A stretch of 64,000 nt of DNA from Bacillota bacterium. GTDB taxonomy: Bacteria > Bacillota > Clostridia > Lachnospirales > Lachnospiraceae. Shown piece after piece: positions 6,530-15,203 of this stretch. Within the stretch, counting starts at the first letter, position 1, and each line of letters begins with the position of its first letter. The stretch is from contig JAEVYY010000014.1 in assembly GCA_023392535.1 (NCBI GenBank), forward strand, positions 1 to 64,000. Reading direction: 5' to 3'. The notes beneath the pieces are model-generated. The model ran no database searches. It worked only from the letters and a program-made list of their open reading frames with translations, and was not told the DNA's origin. Position numbers and translations under genes: made by a program.

Positions 6530-7456
6530 TTGGATTTATTAACTCGTATGGGCTTGGTGATAACGTATGTGGAAGATAACCTAACAAGCGAGATCGATCA
6601 GGAAGTACTGGCTCGAATATCCGGCTGTTCCATTTACAATTTATATCGAATGTTTTCCTTTCTAACTGACATTTCACTTTCGGAATACATTCGTAGGAGA
6701 AGATTGACACTGGCTGCGATCGAACTGCAATGTAGTGATGCTAAGGTGATTGATCTGTCCTTAAAGTATGGTTACGATTCACCTGTATCATTTTCTCGGG
6801 CGTTTCAGGCGCTCCACGGTATTACGCCTACAAAAGCACGTGCCGATGGAGTGACACTAAAAGCATATCCAAGGATTTCTTTCCAAATTTCAATCAAAGG
6901 AGAGAAAGAAATGGATTATCGAATTGAAAGTAAAGAAGCGTTTCAAGTTTTTGGCTATGAGGGCATATTCAGGACAGACGATAGCAGTGTTACTGGAGAT
7001 ATTCTACAGGATAATGCTTTGCATGCTAAAAATCCGCATGATCTTTGGGACAGAAATCATGCAAACGGCGCCTATGAAAAACTTGCGTTGGATGCCGGGG
7101 ATCTGCCATCCTTCTTAAGCTCTGGATTGTGTAAGGTACACGGAGTATGCGATTATAAACAAACAGAACCGGGTACATTCGCATACATGCAATGTGCTTT
7201 TGTAGGAGAACATAGTAGTATGGATGGCTATGCGGTCGCAAAAATACCAGCGCATACATGGGTTATAATCCCGTCTGAAAAGTTCGAATGGGACCACGTT
7301 GTGGAAGTCATCAATAACCTTAATAAACGTTTTTATTCGGAATGGCTTCCGACTGCCGAATACGAGCAAGCTAACGGTATGAATTTTGAGGTATATGGCG
7401 GTAACTCTGATATGGGATATGTGGAACTGTGGTATGCTGTAAAGAAAAAGCGATAA
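6530..7456 (+). CDS. AraC-family regulator with GyrI-like effector-binding domain
   Basis: A protein of 308 residues. Two helix-turn-helix motifs of the AraC type occupy about residues 10-105 (VLARISGCSIYNLYRMFSFLTD and VIDLSLKYGYDSPVSFSRAFQALHGITP). A GyrI-like/Rob C-terminal effector-binding domain follows from about residue 125 (MDYRIESKEAFQVFGYEGIF to the end, MGYVELWYAVKK). The start is TTG at 6530 with AAGGGAGG at 6515-6522. The in-frame TTG at 6512 would place that binding site inside the gene and is rejected. Proteins of this SoxS/Rob/BmrR-like architecture bind lipophilic or cationic small molecules and activate efflux or stress genes; the target here is unknown. Confidence 0.85.
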   Translation: MDLLTRMGLVITYVEDNLTSEIDQEVLARISGCSIYNLYRMFSFLTDISLSEYIRRRRLTLAAIELQCSDAKVIDLSLKYGYDSPVSFSRAFQALHGITPTKARADGVTLKAYPRISFQISIKGEKEMDYRIESKEAFQVFGYEGIFRTDDSSVTGDILQDNALHAKNPHDLWDRNHANGAYEKLALDAGDLPSFLSSGLCKVHGVCDYKQTEPGTFAYMQCAFVGEHSSMDGYAVAKIPAHTWVIIPSEKFEWDHVVEVINNLNKRFYSEWLPTAEYEQANGMNFEVYGGNSDMGYVELWYAVKKKR

Positions 7457-7481
7457 CAAGCATAAATAGGCTATTATTACC

Positions 7482-7508
7482 AGACGGCGGTTAGAACAAC
7501 TGCCGTCT
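7482..7508 (+). terminator. Probable terminator after the AraC-type gene
   Basis: Stem AGACGGC / GCCGTCT with inner pairs GTT/AAC. The T tract is weak (TCGCTCTT). Confidence 0.5.
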
Positions 7509-7639
7509 TCGCTCTTACGTTTCAAAAGCTATGTATGGTATTTAATAATGTAAAAATGAAGGTATAAAAAGGAATGTTAATATAGTATAATAATATTTAT
7601 TTCAAGGTGTTGATTAGGCAGTTATGATAGGAGGAATCT

Positions 7640-8137
7640 ATGAAAAAATTATTTGTAATTGGAATTGGTGGAAGTACGAGCAAAGCAAATATTGAAGTAC
7701 ATGATGTGCAACTGGTAATAGCAGATTCTATAGAAAACACATATGAGATTCTTATAGAAGGCTGGTATGGGGAGCATTTGCATCTGGATGAGTATAAAGT
7801 ACTTGCAGGTGCACAGGGGTATCGTATTCAGATTGAAGATCATCCCCAAAATACAGAACTTAATTTGTTTTTTGTGAATATGGGCGGTTATTTAAAGGAA
7901 ACGTTTGGAGAACAGCATGAGTATGGATTTTTTGTGGCAGAAACAGAAAAAGAAGCAAAAGAGAAAGCGCAAAAAGAGTTACTAAAAAATGTTACGGATA
8001 CTCATGTCGATGGCATTTTCAAGGTTGACAGTAAATTGAAATTTGCTGAAGGGAAGAGTGCTTATATTCATTTGATAAGGGATGGAAAAACTTATAGTTT
8101 GAATCCGGATTGGTGTGGATATAAGAGATTAATATAG
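7640..8137 (+). CDS. DUF1543-family protein
   Basis: A 165-residue cytosolic protein. It begins KLFVIGIGGSTSKANIEVHDVQLVIADSIENTY and continues to HLDEYKVL, the pattern I associate with DUF1543, in which two related modules are expected. Here the first is at residues 1-65 and the second (LNLFFVNMGGYLKETFGEQHEYGFFVAETEKEAKEKA) at 70-120. No catalytic role is established for the family. The start has a strong AGGAGG. It is monocistronic between the AraC-type gene and the MerR gene. Confidence 0.65.
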   Translation: MKKLFVIGIGGSTSKANIEVHDVQLVIADSIENTYEILIEGWYGEHLHLDEYKVLAGAQGYRIQIEDHPQNTELNLFFVNMGGYLKETFGEQHEYGFFVAETEKEAKEKAQKELLKNVTDTHVDGIFKVDSKLKFAEGKSAYIHLIRDGKTYSLNPDWCGYKRLI

Positions 8138-8228
8138 AATAACGTATTGTTCTATGTAATCATAACACAATGGGGAGATGATGTAATGTAGTTTAGACTT
8201 ACTGTTTGCATAAAAGGGGTGATGTCAT

Positions 8229-9020
8229 GTGCTTAAAAAGTATTATACAAGAGATTTGAATTGTATGGGTGTTCCAAGAGATACTTTACGTTTTTACGAG
8301 GAGAAAGGATTGTTAACGCCTCAAAAAGATAATGAAAATAATTATAGAAATTATGATATATTTGATATCTATAACTTAATGCTCATCAATTTCTACAAAA
8401 AGCGAGGGATGACAATTAATCAAATTCAAGAACTACTTAAAAACAGTGATGTTCAAGACATACAGAGTATTTTGGAAAGTAAGAAAAGCGAACTTATAAA
8501 AGTAATAAATGACGCGCAGCTTAAGCTAACGCGACTTGAGGAGACAAAAGATTTTTGTAAATATATCGAAAGCAATTTGAATATTTTTACGATTAAAGAA
8601 TTGCCGCTATATAAGGTTAATGGTGAATTATCTGATTTTATTGCAATAGAAGAGTACAGAGATGTAAGAGATATTTTAAATTTTAACAATAATGATATGG
8701 TATCACAAATTATGCGTTATATTGTTTTTGATCAAGATAAAGTAACCGATACAAAAATTTTAATAGTTGAAATAGCAGATACTAAAAGGGCAAATGCACG
8801 ATATCTACAGAATCATAGATGCCTATATACAGTTGTAGAGGAAATTCAATCGATTAACAATCAAAAGGATTTAATGAAAAGCATGCACGAACTTTCCAAA
8901 GAATATGCCCATAAAAATAGGCTTACATTATTAGGAGAAGCGTTTGCTCTCATACGTCTGGTTACTCATAAGGAAAGTGAAAAGAAAGCATATATTGAAA
9001 TTTATATTCCTTTTGAATAA
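8229..9020 (+). CDS. MerR-family transcriptional regulator
   Basis: A 263-residue regulator. The N-terminal MerR winged helix is recognised by PRDTLRFYEEKGLLTPQKDNENNYRNYDIFDIYNLMLI, followed by RGMTINQIQELL and a long dimerisation coiled coil (about residues 75-115). The C-terminal 145 residues resemble the effector-binding region of BmrR/TipA-like proteins only loosely. GTG start with AAGGGGTG upstream. It directly precedes the flavodoxin-fold pair at 9092-10218 and the effector-domain protein at 10236, so these four genes are probably a regulator with its targets. Confidence 0.82.
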   Translation: MLKKYYTRDLNCMGVPRDTLRFYEEKGLLTPQKDNENNYRNYDIFDIYNLMLINFYKKRGMTINQIQELLKNSDVQDIQSILESKKSELIKVINDAQLKLTRLEETKDFCKYIESNLNIFTIKELPLYKVNGELSDFIAIEEYRDVRDILNFNNNDMVSQIMRYIVFDQDKVTDTKILIVEIADTKRANARYLQNHRCLYTVVEEIQSINNQKDLMKSMHELSKEYAHKNRLTLLGEAFALIRLVTHKESEKKAYIEIYIPFE

Positions 9021-9091
9021 TTTATATTGACATGGGTGTTACCCCCTACTTTATACTCAAAAGAAAGCAATGTGTGAGGAGTAAAGTAGAT

Positions 9092-9568
9092 ATGAAAACG
9101 ATCGTTATAAAGGAATGCCCTACTATTTCCGTTAAAAATGAATTTACCTTTGATTTAACAAAAACAAAGGTGAATCCGTGTGTGGGATGCTGGAACTGCT
9201 GGTGGACAACGCCGGGGGAATGTGTATATAAAGATTTAAACAAATTTTATCATGATTATATTACTTCAGAGAAAGCTATTTATTTTGCAAAAATAACGAG
9301 GGGGTTTGTATCACCTAATTTGAAAAATCTGTTTGATCGAATGATTCCTCTCTATCTTCCTTATACGACCTATAGAACAGGGGAATCAATGCATGTTAAA
9401 AGGTATGACAATTATCCGGATATTGAGTTTTACTATGAGGGAAATTTTGATACTGTTAATGGACGTAATGTATTAGAACAATATATAAATCGTGTGTTTT
9501 ACCAGTTTTATTCCAAAAATATTACGGTAATGCCTCTTGATAAATATAATGGAGGTGAAGTGATATGA
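9092..9568 (+). CDS. Flavodoxin-fold protein with CxxCWxC motif, first half of a split pair
   Basis: A protein of 158 residues. The core motif CVGCWNCWWTTPGECVYKD is shared almost unchanged with residues 49-67 of the 416-residue protein at 23894-25144. This protein corresponds to the N-terminal half of that fusion and lacks the usual N-terminal phosphate-binding GSP loop of NADPH-dependent FMN reductases. The start is ATG at 9092, preceded by GAGGAG; the in-frame start at 9032 has no ribosome binding site. The stop overlaps the next start (ATGA), so the two products are translated as a coupled pair and probably form one complex. The four Cys could be redox-active or bind metal. Confidence 0.7.
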   Translation: MKTIVIKECPTISVKNEFTFDLTKTKVNPCVGCWNCWWTTPGECVYKDLNKFYHDYITSEKAIYFAKITRGFVSPNLKNLFDRMIPLYLPYTTYRTGESMHVKRYDNYPDIEFYYEGNFDTVNGRNVLEQYINRVFYQFYSKNITVMPLDKYNGGEVI

Positions 9569-10218
9569 AAACGATTATTTTGAATGGATCACCAAAAGGG
9601 AACTCGGCAAAAAGTAATTCTAGAATTATCTGTGAAGAATTTGTTCGCAAAATGAAATCGCCCTGTGAAATCAGAAATATTGCTAACTCGGATATGGAAG
9701 AATTGGCTCGCTATGTTGAAAAGTTTGATAATTTAATATTTGTACTACCGTTATATATTCATGCCATGCCAGGGATTATGTTGGAGTTTATAAAATATTT
9801 AAGAAAATCTTCTGTAAATGGAAAATCGATGGGTTTCATAATACAAGCTGGATTCATAGAAACGCAACAACACAAGTATGTGGAACCATACTTCGCTTCT
9901 TTGGCTGAACAGCTTCATTATAACTATTTAGGTACGGTATCCAAAGGCGAAGCCGCAGCAATTTATATGTTTCCCAACATGTTTAAAAAGGTATTATTAA
10001 AATATAATGAATTAGGAAGGATATATGAACGAACAAATGCTTTTGATGAGGAACTAAAGCATAATTTGGGAAAACCATATGAGTTTACAAAATTTCAGTT
10101 GCAATTATATGAATTTATATGTATTACAGGCCTGAATAATTTGGGATGGCATAAAGTTTTAAAAAAGAATCAAGCGTATGAAAAAAGGTTAGAAAAACCA
10201 TTTTTAAATAAAATTTAG
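9565..10218 (+). CDS. NAD(P)H-dependent FMN oxidoreductase-like flavodoxin-fold protein, second half of the pair
   Basis: A 217-residue flavodoxin-like protein. The FMN phosphate loop ILNGSPKGNSAKSNS is at residues 4-18, and the NLIFVLPLYIHAMPGIMLEFIKYL segment is the typical second FMN-contact region of the NADPH-dependent FMN reductase family. It aligns along its length with residues about 195-416 of the protein at 23894-25144, including the end Y..RL.KP.L. It overlaps the preceding gene by 4 bases. Expected activity is reduction of quinone-like or nitro/azo substrates, or electron transfer through FMN; the substrate is unknown. Confidence 0.75.
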   Translation: MKTIILNGSPKGNSAKSNSRIICEEFVRKMKSPCEIRNIANSDMEELARYVEKFDNLIFVLPLYIHAMPGIMLEFIKYLRKSSVNGKSMGFIIQAGFIETQQHKYVEPYFASLAEQLHYNYLGTVSKGEAAAIYMFPNMFKKVLLKYNELGRIYERTNAFDEELKHNLGKPYEFTKFQLQLYEFICITGLNNLGWHKVLKKNQAYEKRLEKPFLNKI

Positions 10219-10235
10219 TGAGGGAGAAGAGTATT

Positions 10236-10721
10236 ATGGATTGCAAGATATTATTTCTTAAAGAACAAAAGTATATGGGTATTAAGACAAAAATTTTATA
10301 TAAGGAGCATGACGAGATAGACTTTGGAAAACTACAATTAAATGTTATAAATTCTGATATTAAAAATCGTGATATCGAGGAAAGATTTATAGCAATGGAT
10401 TCAGAATTTCTACCAGATAGTTTTCAATATACTCCTTTCGTTCCCGTAACTTCATTTGAGGGTGAGGAATATGATAGATTTACAAGAGCAGAAGGGGAAT
10501 ATTACTGTTTTAGAGTTCCTTTAAAAGAGTTGGGACCGAAATGGTTTCAGGAATGTAATAAATACATAGAGCAAAACAATCTTAAAATTGACAGGAAGTT
10601 TGATCTTGAGTACTACGATGAAGATTATCTGTCTTTCATTAAGTCAGAAGATTTTAATATTTATGAGCAAACGACTTGTATTATTTTTAGAAAGTTGAAT
10701 GAAACAGAAGATACAGAATAA
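10236..10721 (+). CDS. Stand-alone GyrI-like effector-binding domain protein
   Basis: A 161-residue protein that consists only of a region resembling the effector-binding domain of AraC/MerR regulators (SOUL/GyrI-like fold), without a DNA-binding part. Features are the start CKILFLKEQKYMGIKTKI, an aromatic-rich strand YYCFRVPLKELGPKWFQE, and the end QTTCIIFRKL. ATG at 10236 follows GAGGGAGAAGAG. The overlapping GTG at 10218 is rejected because it precedes the binding site. Together with the MerR gene it may sense or sequester a small molecule processed by the flavodoxin pair. Confidence 0.6.
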   Translation: MDCKILFLKEQKYMGIKTKILYKEHDEIDFGKLQLNVINSDIKNRDIEERFIAMDSEFLPDSFQYTPFVPVTSFEGEEYDRFTRAEGEYYCFRVPLKELGPKWFQECNKYIEQNNLKIDRKFDLEYYDEDYLSFIKSEDFNIYEQTTCIIFRKLNETEDTE

Positions 10722-10751
10722 CTGGAGATTTTAGCTATTCTGCACAAATGC

Positions 10752-10804
10752 AAAAGGGATTGCCTGAACGTAGTATAGAAAATACGTTTGAGGCAATTCC
10801 TTTT
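10752..10804 (+). terminator. Long intrinsic terminator
   Basis: An approximately 20-bp stem with few mismatches (arms beginning AAAGGGATTGCCT and ending AGGCAATTCCTTT), followed by TTTTATT. Confidence 0.8.
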
Positions 10805-10862
10805 ATTCGCTTAAAATCTGTGTCAAACGGAAGATACAGGATGTAAAATTAGCAAATAAACA

Positions 10863-10890
10863 TTGACAAAATAAATAAGCACTATATAAT
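10863..10890 (+). promoter_or_regulatory. Sigma-A promoter of the GPP34-MerR unit
   Basis: TTGACA at 10863-10868 and TATAAT at 10885-10890, with a spacer of 16. A tandem repeat follows directly. Confidence 0.75.
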
Positions 10891-10896
10891 TAAATC

Positions 10897-10923
10897 GTAA
10901 GTAATAAGTAGTAAGTAATAAGT
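10897..10923 (+). repeat. Tandem 13-base repeat at the transcription start
   Basis: Two perfect copies of GTAAGTAATAAGT separated by one A, giving a 14-base period. They begin 7 bases after the -10 box, so they fall on the expected transcription start and early leader. A direct-repeat operator or a slippage-prone site are both possible. Confidence 0.6.
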
Positions 10924-10958
10924 GACAAGAAAAATTGATTTCAAATTAGGAGAAAGAC

Positions 10959-11618
10959 ATGAAAGATTTGACTTTTACGCAGGAGTTTTTTCTATGTGCC
11001 TTAAGACCAAAAGGCAGTACAGCCTTAACAAATTCTATAAAAAGTTCAACGTGTTTGCTTTCTGGAATGCTTTTGGAGCTATCAATGGGAGGCTATATCG
11101 AGATAGATGGAGAGAATAAGGTACAAATTAAGAATAAGACGTTATCTGAACAAACATATCTGACCTCTTTATATCACTTCATTCAAAAAAATAAACCAAT
11201 GAAAGTAGTTAAAATTGCAGAGAAATATGCTTTTGATTTTAAAAAGCCAGAAGAATTATTCCGATTAGTAGGGTATTCTCTTGTAAAAGGTGGCTATGTA
11301 GCAGAAGAAAAAGGGAAAGGCTTATTGAGAAACAAGGTTCGCTTTATTCCGGATGCAATGGAAGTGTCTAAAGTCGTTGAAAAGATACGGGCTGAGTTCC
11401 TAGAGCAAGGAGTACTGACGGATGAAGTAGTTATTTTAGGTGTTTTATTATATAAATGCGGTCTGATAAAGAAGTATTTTTCGAAGTATGAAGTTCAGAA
11501 ATTAAGAAAGAGACTAAAGGAAGTCATGCAGAGCGATGCAGGCATATTCGTTAAGAAGCTGGTAGATGATATAGACACATGGTTTGTCATCATCTGTTCC
11601 TCCGGTGCAGGAATCTAA
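10959..11618 (+). CDS. GPP34-family (GOLPH3/Vps74-like) protein
   Basis: A 219-residue helical protein. It begins with the family signature LTFTQEFFLCALRPKG, continues with a helix of the type SGMLLELSMGGYIEIDGENKVQIKN, and has a second half LTDEVVILGVLLYKCGLIKKYFSKYE. This is the layout of GPP34-domain proteins, whose eukaryotic members bind phosphatidylinositol-4-phosphate and Golgi glycosyltransferases. Bacterial members are mostly uncharacterised. Good AGGAG upstream. It lies 15 bases ahead of a short MerR-like gene, and both are under the repeat-containing promoter. Confidence 0.65.
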   Translation: MKDLTFTQEFFLCALRPKGSTALTNSIKSSTCLLSGMLLELSMGGYIEIDGENKVQIKNKTLSEQTYLTSLYHFIQKNKPMKVVKIAEKYAFDFKKPEELFRLVGYSLVKGGYVAEEKGKGLLRNKVRFIPDAMEVSKVVEKIRAEFLEQGVLTDEVVILGVLLYKCGLIKKYFSKYEVQKLRKRLKEVMQSDAGIFVKKLVDDIDTWFVIICSSGAGI

Positions 11619-11633
11619 AGGGAGGTGAGTTGA

Positions 11634-11933
11634 TTGTCTAGGCAAAGACGCATGGAAGTCATAGAAAGCGCTGAATATGTAACTATTGGGGAATTGGTTC
11701 GTCTGACGGATGTCCGGTATAGTACTTTGAAATTTTATACGGAAGAAGGAATGCTAGATTTCGAACAGGAAGAAGACAATCTCACTCGTAGATATAAAAG
11801 AGCTAATACTTTGGAAAGAATTTTGTTCATAAAGAAGTTAAAGGAAGAAGGATTATCAATTACACAAATAAAGGAGAATATCTTTCCTAGTAAAGATATT
11901 GTGGGAGCTGATCCGGAAAGAACCATACGATAA
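11634..11933 (+). CDS. Short MerR-family DNA-binding protein
   Basis: A 99-residue protein composed of the MerR winged helix only: VTIGELVRLTDVRYSTLKFYTEEGML, then a wing LTRRYKRANTLERILFIKKLKEEGLSITQIKENI. It lacks the long dimerisation helix and effector domain of full MerR proteins. TTG start with GGGAGGTGA upstream. It probably regulates its own operon with the GPP34-type gene, and the tandem repeat at 10897-10923 is a candidate site. Confidence 0.72.
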   Translation: MSRQRRMEVIESAEYVTIGELVRLTDVRYSTLKFYTEEGMLDFEQEEDNLTRRYKRANTLERILFIKKLKEEGLSITQIKENIFPSKDIVGADPERTIR

Positions 11934-12003
11934 GTATAAAAAATTGAAAAGTATAGAAAAATACTATGATAGGATTTTAATATTTTTTTGGGAGACATAG
12001 AGC

Positions 12004-13089
12004 ATGAATCTTGTAGATTATGTAGAAACACAAATGGAAGATTTTAAAACTACGAAATTCAATCTGGTAGATAGTCTTGTTCTGTCTCAATTTGTCTATC
12101 TTCATTTTCATAAAGTGGTACCGGAGATAGCAGAGGAGCAGGAACCCGTCAAGATTGGAGAGATGCTAAAAGCGGAACATATCCCCAATATGTTACATAA
12201 TGTGCGTGATTCTGAAAGCAACCGCAGACTTTTACTAGCTCTTGGCATGAGCCCGAGGTTTCGTAGTATTCTTATGTGTTGCTATTCGGATCGATTTGAT
12301 ATCACATTACAAAAGCAATTTGCAGCGGTCACCTACCTACTTGATGAGGAAACTGCATATATCGCCTACCGAGGTACTGATTCTACTATTGTAGGGTGGA
12401 AAGAAGACTTTAATATGGCTTTTATTTATCCGGTACCTGCACAAGAAGAAGGAGTTTCTTATTTAAATGCAGTTGCGAAGCGATTTCCGCATCGTCTGTT
12501 ACTCGGTGGTCATTCTAAAGGAGGAAACATTGCGGTTTATTCGGCGATGGAGTGCGATCTTGCAGTTAAAGAACGTATTATAGGCATTTATAGCCATGAT
12601 GGTCCCGGTTTTAGAGATGAAATATTTACCAGCAAAAAATACACGAGTATAAAAGAAAAAATACACAAAACGCTTCCTCAATCCTCTCTGGTCGGAATGC
12701 TTTTGCAGCAACAGGAAGATTACATGGTAATTAAAAGTAATGAGTTCTGGATTATGCAACATGACCCTTTTTCATGGGTTATTCAAAATAATGAATTTCA
12801 ATACTTAAAAGGAATTACGAAAGATGCAGAATATCTCAATTCGATTATTAATCAATGGCTCTCATCTTTGGACGATGAAAAACGTGCATTATTCATAACA
12901 ACTCTTTTTAGTGTATTTGAATCCATCGGAGTTGTATATTTCAGTGACCTGACGGAAGATTGGCACAAAAAAGTTGCAGTAGCCATGCAGACCATAAGGG
13001 GTATTGATACACAGACCGGTGATTTTGTTTTTGATACCATACGCTCTCTTTTGGCTTTGTATGTGAAGAATATTCGTTTCTTTAACTAA
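12004..13089 (+). CDS. DUF2974 (Mbeg1-like) alpha/beta-hydrolase
   Basis: A 361-residue protein. The hydrolase core is at residues 110-230: AYIAYRGTDSTIVGWKEDF is the oxyanion and substrate-entry region seen in lipase class 3-like proteins, LLLGGHSKGGNIAVY holds the nucleophile Ser171 in GHSKGG, and SHDGPGF follows with a likely catalytic Asp. These match DUF2974, a family related to lipases with no established substrate. No signal peptide is present. The start is supported by GGGAG. It is preceded by the GPP34 and MerR genes on the same strand. Confidence 0.7.
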   Translation: MNLVDYVETQMEDFKTTKFNLVDSLVLSQFVYLHFHKVVPEIAEEQEPVKIGEMLKAEHIPNMLHNVRDSESNRRLLLALGMSPRFRSILMCCYSDRFDITLQKQFAAVTYLLDEETAYIAYRGTDSTIVGWKEDFNMAFIYPVPAQEEGVSYLNAVAKRFPHRLLLGGHSKGGNIAVYSAMECDLAVKERIIGIYSHDGPGFRDEIFTSKKYTSIKEKIHKTLPQSSLVGMLLQQQEDYMVIKSNEFWIMQHDPFSWVIQNNEFQYLKGITKDAEYLNSIINQWLSSLDDEKRALFITTLFSVFESIGVVYFSDLTEDWHKKVAVAMQTIRGIDTQTGDFVFDTIRSLLALYVKNIRFFN

Positions 13090-13198
13090 TGGATGCATAA
13101 GCATTGTTGAAATATAGGAAAATTTGCAGATTATTGTAACTTCAACTATTCTAATGCATAAAATAGTAGTATAACCATATGTAGTAAAAGGTGATGTT

Positions 13199-14539
13199 AT
13201 GATATCTTACGATGGTCTGACAGGAACGATAGTGACTCCAGAAAATCCCTCCTATGAAGAGGCAAGATTGATGTGGAACAGGGCAATCAATAAGTTTCCG
13301 GGGGTGATTGTATTTTGTGAAACAATTGGGGATGTTTCAAACGCAATTATCTGGGCCCGCCATAACTGTGTGCCCTTTCGCATGCGGAATGGAAGGCACA
13401 ATTATGAAGGATATTCCACAGGGGATGGAGTGCTCGTAATTGATGTGAGCCATCTTGTAGATTTAGATATGGATGGTAGATATGTGGCGGCTCAAGGTGG
13501 TGTGAACAATAGTATGATATATAATCTGACAGCACCTGATGGATATCCGTTTCCAGGCGGATCTTGTCCCACGGTGGGGGTAGCTGGTTATGCAATGGGC
13601 GGAGGATCTGGTCCTATGAGCCGCTTATTGGGGCTTGGATGTGACAGTCTTGAGGCCGTAGAGCTGATTGACGCGAATGGGCATCTAATCACAGCAAGCA
13701 GGGAAAAAAATAACGATTTGTTTTGGGCACTACAAGGAGCAGGAGATGGCAATTTTGGAGTGGCGGTGAGGACGATATTCAGATTACCTAAAAAGGTTGA
13801 CCGCGTGACGCTTGTATTATTATACTATCCCAATACCGATGCATTTGCACAGATACGTTTTATCAGTACTTGGCAGAAATGGCTCAGTCATTCAGACGAT
13901 CGTATCACCCTGCAGGCACCTGTGTATCATGATCAGGCAGAAGGATACGCAGTGTATGCGCGTGGCATTTATTTTGGATCCAGACAACAGGCAGAACAAG
14001 CAGTAGAGCAACTGACCGAATTGCCCGGATGTGAAGCAAGCTTTCAGGAGATGACTATTTACGAGGCTATTAAAACGATTGAGGATACCATTCCGGAATC
14101 GGAGAAGTTTAGATCTTCTGGACGATTCATTGGAAGACCACTGGAAAAGGATGAAATAGGTAAACTGGTGGAAAAAATGCGTGACTATCCGTTGGGCTCC
14201 GTCTTCTCGGGATTGACATTGTATGCATTAGGAGGGCAGGTGGCAAGGATTGCTCCGTGTGCAACCGCTTTTTTCTATCGATGCGCCCCTTATATAGTGG
14301 GTTTGCAATCCATTTGGACAGAGGATGAATATGCAAAGAGCAATACAGAATGGGTACAAAGCCGCCTTGCTTACATGAATAAAGTTACGGATGGATCGTA
14401 TGTAAATTTTCCTAATAGTGACTTGGTGAATTTTGAATGCGAATATTGGGGAGGTAACGTAACATCGTTGCACAGAGTGAAGCAAAAGTATGATCCTTGC
14501 AATGTTTTCCGTTTTCCACAAAGTATACGAAGGATTTAA
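13199..14539 (+). CDS. FAD-dependent oxidase, berberine-bridge-enzyme type with predicted bicovalent FAD
   Basis: A 446-residue oxidoreductase of the PCMH/vanillyl-alcohol-oxidase superfamily. The FAD domain occupies about residues 25-200, and the C-terminal berberine-bridge segment YDPCNVFRFPQSI closes the protein. His67 in GRHNYEG is the site of 8-alpha-histidyl FAD linkage. Cys123 in GSCPTVGVAGYAMGGG is at the position of the 6-S-cysteinyl link, so both covalent attachments are predicted. Such enzymes oxidise sugars, alcohols or alkaloids with oxygen as acceptor. Finding one in an anaerobe-like background hints at acquisition or another acceptor. No signal peptide is seen. Confidence 0.85.
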   Translation: MISYDGLTGTIVTPENPSYEEARLMWNRAINKFPGVIVFCETIGDVSNAIIWARHNCVPFRMRNGRHNYEGYSTGDGVLVIDVSHLVDLDMDGRYVAAQGGVNNSMIYNLTAPDGYPFPGGSCPTVGVAGYAMGGGSGPMSRLLGLGCDSLEAVELIDANGHLITASREKNNDLFWALQGAGDGNFGVAVRTIFRLPKKVDRVTLVLLYYPNTDAFAQIRFISTWQKWLSHSDDRITLQAPVYHDQAEGYAVYARGIYFGSRQQAEQAVEQLTELPGCEASFQEMTIYEAIKTIEDTIPESEKFRSSGRFIGRPLEKDEIGKLVEKMRDYPLGSVFSGLTLYALGGQVARIAPCATAFFYRCAPYIVGLQSIWTEDEYAKSNTEWVQSRLAYMNKVTDGSYVNFPNSDLVNFECEYWGGNVTSLHRVKQKYDPCNVFRFPQSIRRI

Positions 14540-14598
14540 GAAAAGGAACTCACAGATAGAAATCGACAAGTCAGATTTTATAAAGGAGAAATTGTTAT

Positions 14599-15138
14599 AT
14601 GAAAAGATATATCGCCTTGTTGAGAGGAATAAACGTAAGTGGAAAAAATAAAATATCCATGTCTGAATTAAAAAATGGATTTGCAGAGCTTTGTTATGAA
14701 GAAGTTACAACATATCTGAATAGTGGTAATGTAATCTTTTCAAGTTCTGAAAATGATAAAAATGTTCTTTCCAATGAAATAGAGTTAATGATAAATGACA
14801 AATTTTGCTTACCGATACCAGTGCTCATTATCTTACAGGAAGAACTAGAAGAGATATTAAAAAATGCCCCTGATTGGTGGGGAGATGATAACAAAGAAAT
14901 CTATGATAACCTGATATTTCTTATGCCCCCTTTGTCTTTTACAGAGTTTTTTAATAAAGTCGGTAATCCAAATGCAGAATATGAGAAAGTGCATCCTTAC
15001 AAAAATGTTGTTTTCTGGTCATTTAACCGGAAGGATTATCAAAAGACTAATTGGTGGCGGAGGACTGCCAACGCATTGGTAAGTGGCAAGATTACAATTC
15101 GAACAGCAAATACGATAAAAAAAATAGTGGATATGTAA
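14599..15138 (+). CDS. DUF1697-family protein
   Basis: A 179-residue protein with the DUF1697 signature: YIALLRGINVSGKNKISMSELKN at the start, then TYLNSGNVIFSS, and the basic ending NALVSGKITIRTANTI. No activity is established for the family. AAAGGAG precedes the start. It is probably an independent gene converging on the minus-strand methyltransferase. Confidence 0.8.
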   Translation: MKRYIALLRGINVSGKNKISMSELKNGFAELCYEEVTTYLNSGNVIFSSSENDKNVLSNEIELMINDKFCLPIPVLIILQEELEEILKNAPDWWGDDNKEIYDNLIFLMPPLSFTEFFNKVGNPNAEYEKVHPYKNVVFWSFNRKDYQKTNWWRRTANALVSGKITIRTANTIKKIVDM

Positions 15139-15203
15139 CTTTTTAAGTGTAATGGTTCATTTTTTTATAAGTTAAAAGAAATTGCATCAGACATTAAAAA
15201 CAC

